Of a DNA stretch of 64,000 nucleotides, positions 62,532 through 64,000 are shown in pieces. This stretch comes from Acidimicrobiia bacterium (GTDB lineage: Bacteria > Actinomycetota > Acidimicrobiia > Acidimicrobiales > Bin134), in assembly GCA_022822905.1 (NCBI GenBank), contig JAJDYE010000007.1:1-64000 (forward strand). Direction: 5' to 3'. The position numbers and the translations under genes are program-made. Each line of letters begins with the position of its first letter. Within the stretch, counting starts at the first letter, position 1. The notes under the pieces are model-generated. The model searched no databases. It saw nothing but the letters and a program-made list of their open reading frames with translations, and was not told the DNA's origin.

Positions 62532-63234
62532 TCCCCAGCGGGCGGGCCGCCTGAGCCGGCCCGGTTTCCCGAGGTGGCCGGTTGTCACAGATAGGGGCGG
62601 CGGTGCGGGCGGCGACGTCATCGAAGCGGATTCCGGGGGCTAGTTCGACGAGCTCAAACCCCCCTGGCCCAATGTCGATTACGGCGAGGTCGGTGTAGAT
62701 GCGGCTGACCGCTCCCCGCCCTGTGATCGGGTATGAGCAGGACTCAACGAGTTTGGGCGTTCCGTCGCGGGTGCAGTGAGCGGTCATTACGAACACGTCC
62801 TTTACGCCTGAAACGAGGTCCATTGCCCCCCCAACGGCAGGAATGGCGTTTCGGTCGCCAGTGGACCAGTTGGCGAGGTCTCCGTTCGCCGCCACCTCGA
62901 GCGCTCCGAGCACGCAGAAGTCGAGGTGTCCGCCTCTGATCATGGAGAAGCTGTCGCCGTGGTGAAAGTACGACGCGCCCGCTAGGGCGGTGACCGGCTT
63001 CTTGCCGGCGTTTATCAGCTCAGGGTCCGCAGCCGTGCCCATGGGGGGCGGGCCCATGCCGAGCAGCCCATTTTCGGTGTGGAGGATAACTTCACGGTCC
63101 GCCGGGATGTGCTGGGCAACCAGTTCAGGCATCCCGATGCCCAGGTTGACGTAGGCGCCGTCAGGAATGTCCTTAGCGGCCCGAGCGGCCATCTCGTCCC
63201 TGCTGCGGCCCTTGATGGGCACCGGTGCGCTCAT
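62518..63234 (-). CDS. pcaJ: 3-oxoadipate CoA-transferase subunit B
   Basis: A 238-aa beta subunit. RSRDEMAARAAKDIPDGAYVNLGIGMPELVAQHIP and the catalytic-Glu motif LHTENGLLGMGPPP near 49-62 are diagnostic of family I CoA transferases; IRGGHLDFCVLGALEVAANGDLANW follows. It works with PcaI to transfer CoA from succinyl-CoA to 3-oxoadipate. The ATG at 63234 overlaps the PcaI stop (ATGA), implying equimolar translation. Confidence 0.88.
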   Translation of the reverse strand: MSAPVPIKGRSRDEMAARAAKDIPDGAYVNLGIGMPELVAQHIPADREVILHTENGLLGMGPPPMGTAADPELINAGKKPVTALAGASYFHHGDSFSMIRGGHLDFCVLGALEVAANGDLANWSTGDRNAIPAVGGAMDLVSGVKDVFVMTAHCTRDGTPKLVESCSYPITGRGAVSRIYTDLAVIDIGPGGFELVELAPGIRFDDVAARTAAPICDNRPPRETGPAQAARPLGNAHG

Positions 63235-63941
63235 GGGTAGGCGGCCCCCTGGGCGACGAGCCTCGATTCGTGGGCCGGGTCGGGGATGCAAACGACTCGG
63301 TCAACGTAGATGCCGGGGGTGATGACTGTCTCCGGGTCGATGGTTCCGGGCGCGTCAACGGCGGCGGCCTGCACGATGGTGGTCACGGCCGCGGTGGCCA
63401 TAAGGGGGGAGAAGTTGCGGGCGGTCTTGTTGTACACGAGGTTGCCGTGCCAGTCGGCCTGCCGGGCTTTGATGAGCGCGAAATCGGCGGTGAGGGCGCG
63501 CTCTAGCAGACAGGAGCGGCCGCCAAAGTCGCGGTGTTCCTTGCCGGTTTCGAGCTCCGTGCCGGCGGCAGTGGGGGTGTAGAAGGCAGGGATGCCGGCC
63601 CCGCCGGCTCGAATCCTTTCGGCGAGGGTGCCCTGGGGTACCAACTCGAGCTGGATGAGCCCGGCCCGGTACAGGTCGGGGAACGCCCGCGAGTTGGCGC
63701 TGCGGGGGTAGGAGCAGATCATCTTGGCCACCCGCCCAGCTCTGATGAGCGCGGCGAGTCCGACCTCGCCGGTGCCGGTGTTGTTGTTGACGACGGTGAG
63801 CCCGCTGGCGCCCTGGTCGATGAGGGCATGGATCAGCTCGATGGGGCTGCCCGCCTCGCCAAATCCGCCGATCATGACGGTTGACCCGTCGTCAATGCTG
63901 GCGACGGCTTGGGCGGGGTCGGCGACCCGCTTGTCGATCAC
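63231..63941 (-). CDS. pcaI: 3-oxoadipate CoA-transferase subunit A
   Basis: A 236-aa alpha subunit. GSTVMIGGFGEAGSPIELIHAL, LTVVNNNTGTGEVGLAALIRAGRVAKMICSYPR, LELVPQGTLAERIRAGGAGIPAFYTPTAAGT and ADWHGNLVYNKTARNFSPLMATAA are the standard PcaI blocks. It forms a heterodimer with the next gene product. It starts at a GTG at 63941, fourteen bases after the end of another minus-strand gene, so the operon extends beyond the window. Confidence 0.87.
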   Translation of the reverse strand: MIDKRVADPAQAVASIDDGSTVMIGGFGEAGSPIELIHALIDQGASGLTVVNNNTGTGEVGLAALIRAGRVAKMICSYPRSANSRAFPDLYRAGLIQLELVPQGTLAERIRAGGAGIPAFYTPTAAGTELETGKEHRDFGGRSCLLERALTADFALIKARQADWHGNLVYNKTARNFSPLMATAAVTTIVQAAAVDAPGTIDPETVITPGIYVDRVVCIPDPAHESRLVAQGAAYP

Positions 63942-63955
63942 GCCGGCCCGTTCGC

Positions 63956-64000
63956 TCAGGCCGGGATAGCGGTGAGCTCGTCGGCAGCGACCGGCTTAAC
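63956..64000 (-). CDS. C-terminal end of an upstream gene (partial)
   Basis: The minus strand ends with the codons for PVAADELTAIPA and TGA (63956-63958). Only about 14 residues are inside the window, so the product cannot be named. It is the next upstream gene of the pca operon and runs off the right edge. Confidence 0.5.
   Translation of the reverse strand, partial: VKPVAADELTAIPA

Overview
The window is high-GC, densely coded bacterial DNA. F420/flavin-type luciferase-like oxidoreductases, CarD, many short-chain dehydrogenases and CoA-ester enzymes, plus two encoded tRNAs, fit an Actinomycetota genome, most likely an uncultivated member of Acidimicrobiia (inference from gene content, not from a marker phylogeny).

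Region 1 (1-7225) looks like an acquired island. A 217-bp piece of a luciferase-like oxidoreductase gene lies at the left edge, and the intact gene starts at 7226. Between them are a frameshifted SMC-like AAA_13 ATPase (RloC/PrrC-like class), hypothetical genes, an HNH remnant, a tightly coupled three-gene operon headed by a TIGR04255 protein, and two tiny Cys-rich proteins. Region 2 (8090-12321) is a toxin-antitoxin and repeat zone: a RelE-like toxin, a BrnT/BrnA-like pair, a zeta-like kinase, an antitoxin remnant, and six 23-bp tandem repeats ahead of a DUF4143 ATPase.

Region 3 (12334-26912) is ordinary chromosome: MFS exporter, alpha/beta hydrolase, two luciferase-like enzymes, an RCC1-repeat lipoprotein, sulfotransferase, thioesterase, a DUF5615-type TA pair, proline iminopeptidase, acyl-CoA dehydrogenase, glutaminyl cyclotransferase, DUF429 protein and carD.

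Region 4 (26943-35961) is a second accessory block. It holds a pair of overlapping AAA ATPase genes behind a leaderless promoter, tRNA-Pro, a DUF3800 gene, and a type III-like restriction-modification locus. That locus has a 31-unit AG repeat inside res, an in-frame TGA that separates the helicase from its nuclease end, and a mosaic low-GC target-recognition region in mod.

Region 5 (35958-48297) has a small conserved basic protein, the ATP-grasp/alpha-E/transglutaminase cassette, a peptide-type ABC binding lipoprotein, an oxygenase-like gene, and a UGSC-family selenoprotein whose UGA codon is followed by a clear bacterial SECIS hairpin. Its usual-looking partner gene follows. Then come a luciferase-like enzyme, a methyltransferase, an SDR and a Bcr/CflA exporter.

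Region 6 (48349-64000) holds an SDR, an AbiE-type TA pair with an inverted-repeat operator, an HTH-nucleotidyltransferase with a HEPN remnant, tRNA-Glu, and a CoA-ester metabolism run (SDR, CoA transferase III, acyl-CoA synthetase, crotonase). A Phd/VapC pair and a beta-ketoadipate end-stage operon (pcaI, pcaJ, a class III aminotransferase, pcaF) close the window.
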